Shown: piece by piece, positions 14,753 to 16,701 of the stretch
Numbering within the stretch: the stretch's first letter is position 1
Layout of the letters: every line of letters begins with the position of its first letter
NCBI GenBank assembly: GCA_003136615.1
Contig: PLFA01000110.1
Location: 20,888-37,588 of the forward strand
Length of the DNA: 16,701 nt
From: Caulobacteraceae bacterium
GTDB lineage: Bacteria > Pseudomonadota > Alphaproteobacteria > Caulobacterales > Caulobacteraceae
Direction of reading: 5' to 3'
Program-made: the position numbers and the translations under genes
Notes under the pieces: generated by a model
What the model was told of the DNA's origin: nothing
Databases searched by the model: none
What the model saw: the letters and a program-made list of their open reading frames with translations, nothing else

Positions 14753-15708
14753 GCCGCGGCCCCCGTGAGACCCAGACCTCGCCGGTGGGCGTCCAGCTTG
14801 CGGGCATATTCCAGGGGATCCTTCGGCAGAACGAGGGAGCCTGGCGGAGTCGCGCCCCAATCGATGAGGCGGGTAATGAAGAAGCGCATGGCCGCGCCGC
14901 GGGCGAGAATGGGCAGGGCGGCGCGCTCGGCCGCCGCCAGGGGCCGCCGCCGCTCATAGCCGGCAATCATCGCCGCGCTCTTGGCCGGTTCGAAGACGCC
15001 GGTTTTCGTGAAGCACCAGGCATTAAGGGCTACGGCCAAGTCATAGGCTAGCGCGTCCCAGGCGGCGAAATAGAAATCGATGGCGCCGGCGAAACGGTCG
15101 TCGATGAAGAACACATTGTCGGGGAAGAAGTCCGCGTGAACGATCCCCTCGGGCAGCCCCGTGGGCCAGAGCCGCGCCAGTTCGCCAAGATCATCGGCAA
15201 TCTGGGCCGCGAGGCCACGCTCCAGGGCCTCAGCCGCCGCCGCGTGAGGGGCATAGAGATCCGCCCAGGCGCCCTGTCCCAGATCGTTGGGTCGGCGCCC
15301 GCCAAACCCCTCCGACGCGCGGTGCAACCAGGCCAGACCCTCACCGGCCTCACCGCAGTGCCTGACGCTCGGTCGCCGCACCGAGAGGCCGGGAAGGAAA
15401 GCGACAATCGCCGCCGGCTTTTCCGCGAGACTGTTCAGCAGACTTCCGTCCCGGTCAGCGATAGGCGTGGCTCCGGGAAAGCCCCGCGCCGCCAGCCACT
15501 GCATCAGATCCAGAAAGAACGGCAGCTCCTCGCGCCGCACCCGGCGCTCATAGACCGTCAGGATGTAGCGGCCGCTGTCGGTCTCCAGAAGGAAGTTGGA
15601 ATTTTCCACGCCCTCGGCGATGCCCTTGAAGGCGCGGGGACGCCCCAGCGCATAGCGCGCCAGAAACCGCTCCAGAGCCTCATCGGTGATGTCGGTATAG
15701 ACGGCCAC
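14749..15708 (-). CDS. thrB: Homoserine kinase (APH-fold type)
   Basis: A 319-residue enzyme that phosphorylates homoserine on the path to threonine. It belongs to the aminoglycoside-phosphotransferase-like type used by many alphaproteobacteria, not to the GHMP type of E. coli. Signatures are AVYTDITDEALERFLARY at the N-terminus, KGIAEGVENSNFLLET (28-43), the catalytic loop IVHADFFPDNVFF (His191, Asp193, Asn198) and the metal-binding AIDFYFAAWDALAYDLA (Asp211). The frame is open to 15882, but the family N-terminus begins with the GTG at 15708, so the extra 58 codons are taken as upstream sequence. No clear Shine-Dalgarno precedes it. The stop overlaps the rnhA GTG. The ispH gene that often precedes thrB in related genomes is not here; a divergent secreted-protein gene lies upstream instead. 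Confidence 0.94.
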   Translation of the reverse strand: MAVYTDITDEALERFLARYALGRPRAFKGIAEGVENSNFLLETDSGRYILTVYERRVRREELPFFLDLMQWLAARGFPGATPIADRDGSLLNSLAEKPAAIVAFLPGLSVRRPSVRHCGEAGEGLAWLHRASEGFGGRRPNDLGQGAWADLYAPHAAAAEALERGLAAQIADDLGELARLWPTGLPEGIVHADFFPDNVFFIDDRFAGAIDFYFAAWDALAYDLAVALNAWCFTKTGVFEPAKSAAMIAGYERRRPLAAAERAALPILARGAAMRFFITRLIDWGATPPGSLVLPKDPLEYARKLDAHRRGLGLTGAAA

Positions 15709-15781
15709 GGCGGGGTGATCGGCGAGGCCGCCCCCAGCGTCAAGGCATGGCGGCGCCGTATCCCTGATTCCCCCCGCCGCG

Positions 15782-15808
15782 TTGCGGCCTTGATCTGGAA
15801 GCTTTATC
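15782..15808 (+). promoter_or_regulatory. Candidate promoter for the glycine-rich protein/argS operon
   Basis: TTGCGGC (15782-15788) and GCTTTATC (15801-15808) are 12 bases apart. They match the Caulobacter-type housekeeping consensus (TTGACGS, 10-14 bases, GCTANAWC, as recalled) at 5 of 7 and 7 of 8 positions, the best match in the window. Transcription would start near 15814, leaving a leader of about 70 bases. The minus-strand promoter for thrB should lie in the same 176-bp region, but I could not identify it. Confidence 0.38.
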
Positions 15809-15884
15809 AGGACGCTCAACTGCTTCCTGTCTCGCGCTTCGCCAGCGCCGGTCAGCAGCGCTCTCGCCGCCGGACACTTCAAAT

Positions 15885-16592
15885 ATGCGTCGTCTCAGCT
15901 ACATGATCCTTCTGACGATGGCGGCCGCATCGGTCCTCGTGGTGCGACCCGCCCTCGCGCAGCTGGGAGGCGGCGGCGGCGGTCGCGGCGGCCCTGGCGG
16001 CGGGGCCGGCGGCGACAGCGATGATGACGCCAAGAAGAAGCAACGGGAGCTGGATTTCGGCGGCCTGAACGCGCCGCTGCCGAAGGTGCGCAGCGCCGGG
16101 CCCTGCCCGTTTGTGAAGGTGCTTTATGACGCGGCGCGCTACGTGCCCTTCAAGAACAATATCGAGGACTATGCCAATGTCGGCTACACCGGCGAGATCG
16201 AGGATGTGGTCTCCGACTGCGCCTATGCCGGCGATCAGCCGATCACGCTGAAGGCCAAGGTGCGGTTCGAACTGGGCCGTGGTCCCACGGCGACGGGTCG
16301 GGAAAACACCTATCATTATTGGGTGGCGGTCACCGACCGAAACCACGCGGTGCTCGACAAGGTCTATTTCAACATGCCGATCACCTTCCCCACCGGGACG
16401 GACAGGGTCACGCACACCGAAACGCTGAACAGGATCGTCATTCCGCGCAAGGACGCCCGGGTGAGCGGGGCCAATTTCGAGGTGCTGGTGGGCTTTGACG
16501 TGACCCCGCAAATGGCGGCCTTCAATCGCGACGGCAAACGCTTCCGCCCCAATGTGGGTCAAACAGCCCAGGCGTCCTCCGGCAAATCATGA
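15885..16592 (+). CDS. Secreted glycine-rich protein of unknown function, upstream of argS
   Basis: A 235-residue exported protein that I cannot assign to a named family. It has a Sec-type signal peptide with the basic start MRRL, a hydrophobic core to about residue 20, and probable cleavage after ALA at 25. A low-complexity Gly-rich linker (about 28-43) and an acidic-to-basic stretch (DSDDDAKKKQRE) follow. The folded part begins near residue 57 and contains GPCPFVKVLYDAARYVPF and VGYTGEIEDVVSDCAYAG. Cys74 and Cys112 are the only cysteines and could form a disulfide in the periplasm. The remainder looks beta-rich (YHYWVAVTDRNHAVLDKVYF), and no enzyme motif is visible. No lipobox is present. 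The stop overlaps the argS ATG as ATGA, so both are probably coexpressed. Confidence 0.8.
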   Translation: MRRLSYMILLTMAAASVLVVRPALAQLGGGGGGRGGPGGGAGGDSDDDAKKKQRELDFGGLNAPLPKVRSAGPCPFVKVLYDAARYVPFKNNIEDYANVGYTGEIEDVVSDCAYAGDQPITLKAKVRFELGRGPTATGRENTYHYWVAVTDRNHAVLDKVYFNMPITFPTGTDRVTHTETLNRIVIPRKDARVSGANFEVLVGFDVTPQMAAFNRDGKRFRPNVGQTAQASSGKS

Positions 16593-16701
16593 CGGATCTG
16601 CGTTCGGCCCTTGGCGAAGCGGCTGAGGCCGCCTTCGCGGGGCTGGGTCTGGACGGTGCGCTGGGCCGTGTGACGCCCTCTGACCGCCCCGATCTGGCGG
16701 A
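16589..16701 (+). CDS. argS: Arginyl-tRNA synthetase, N-terminal fragment (cut off by window)
   Basis: The ATG at 16589 opens a frame that runs to the right edge (37 full codons). Its start, MTDLRSALGEAAEAAFAGLG, followed by LGRVTPSDRPDLAD, resembles the N-terminal additional domain of class I arginyl-tRNA synthetases, with the conserved RP-DxxD pattern where the protein contacts the tRNA D-loop. The ATP-binding HIGH and KMSKS motifs would lie beyond the window. The enzyme charges tRNA-Arg in the cytoplasm. The ATGA overlap with the secreted-protein gene suggests cotranscription. The call rests on a short N-terminus recognised by eye. Confidence 0.83.
   Translation, partial: MTDLRSALGEAAEAAFAGLGLDGALGRVTPSDRPDLA

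Noticed and set aside
14753..14860. N-terminal extension of rnhA from an upstream ATG at 14860
   Set aside because: The extension lies within thrB, lacks family similarity, and the GTG at 14752 gives exact RNase HI spacing.
15709..15882. N-terminal extension of thrB to 15882
   Set aside because: The 58 extra residues are unlike homoserine kinases, whose N-terminus matches the GTG at 15708.

Overview
The window is about 16.7 kb of GC-rich bacterial DNA. It most likely comes from an alphaproteobacterium of the Caulobacterales or a close relative. The reasons are the strong G/C bias at third codon positions, the thrB-rnhA pair with a 4-nt overlap, the N-terminus of ArgS at the right edge (TPSDRPDLAD), a NodT-type outer membrane lipoprotein, and candidate promoters that resemble the Caulobacter housekeeping consensus better than the E. 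coli one. The species cannot be named from sequence alone. No tRNA, rRNA, CRISPR array, insertion sequence or prophage gene was seen. No gene-free stretch exceeds 300 bases; the longest are the divergent promoter regions 8344-8533 and 15709-15884.

Region 1 (1-3816). Two minus-strand genes probably form an operon. A winged-helix/FlgO-like/TPR regulator (3478-1742) is followed after 24 bp by a phytoene-desaturase-like FAD-dependent oxidoreductase that runs off the left edge (1717 to <1) and ends there in a run of eleven G on the coding strand. A small single-pass membrane protein (3589-3816, plus) is transcribed away from the regulator across an AT-rich shared promoter region.

Region 2 (3825-8343, minus strand). 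In transcription order: a DUF72 protein, a 2,4-dienoyl-CoA-reductase-like SDR, a TetR-family repressor, an HSL-family esterase and a zinc-independent quinone oxidoreductase. The last four (7505-3825) are closely spaced and look like one catabolic or detoxification unit acting on acyl or carboxylester compounds, with its own repressor.

Region 3 (8534-14279, plus strand). A complete tripartite RND efflux operon in the order outer membrane factor, adaptor, inner membrane pump. Both gene junctions are ATGA overlaps. The two non-pump components both carry lipoprotein signal peptides. No regulator lies next to it.

Region 4 (14288-16701). Housekeeping: thrB (homoserine kinase) and rnhA (RNase HI) on the minus strand, and divergently a glycine-rich secreted protein of unknown function whose stop codon overlaps the start of argS, which is cut off at the right edge.

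Several genes appear to start at GTG or TTG rather than at the longest possible start. Revised starts are given for thrB, rnhA, the TetR gene, DUF72, the quinone oxidoreductase and the outer membrane factor. All functions come from motif recognition by eye; no database search was run.
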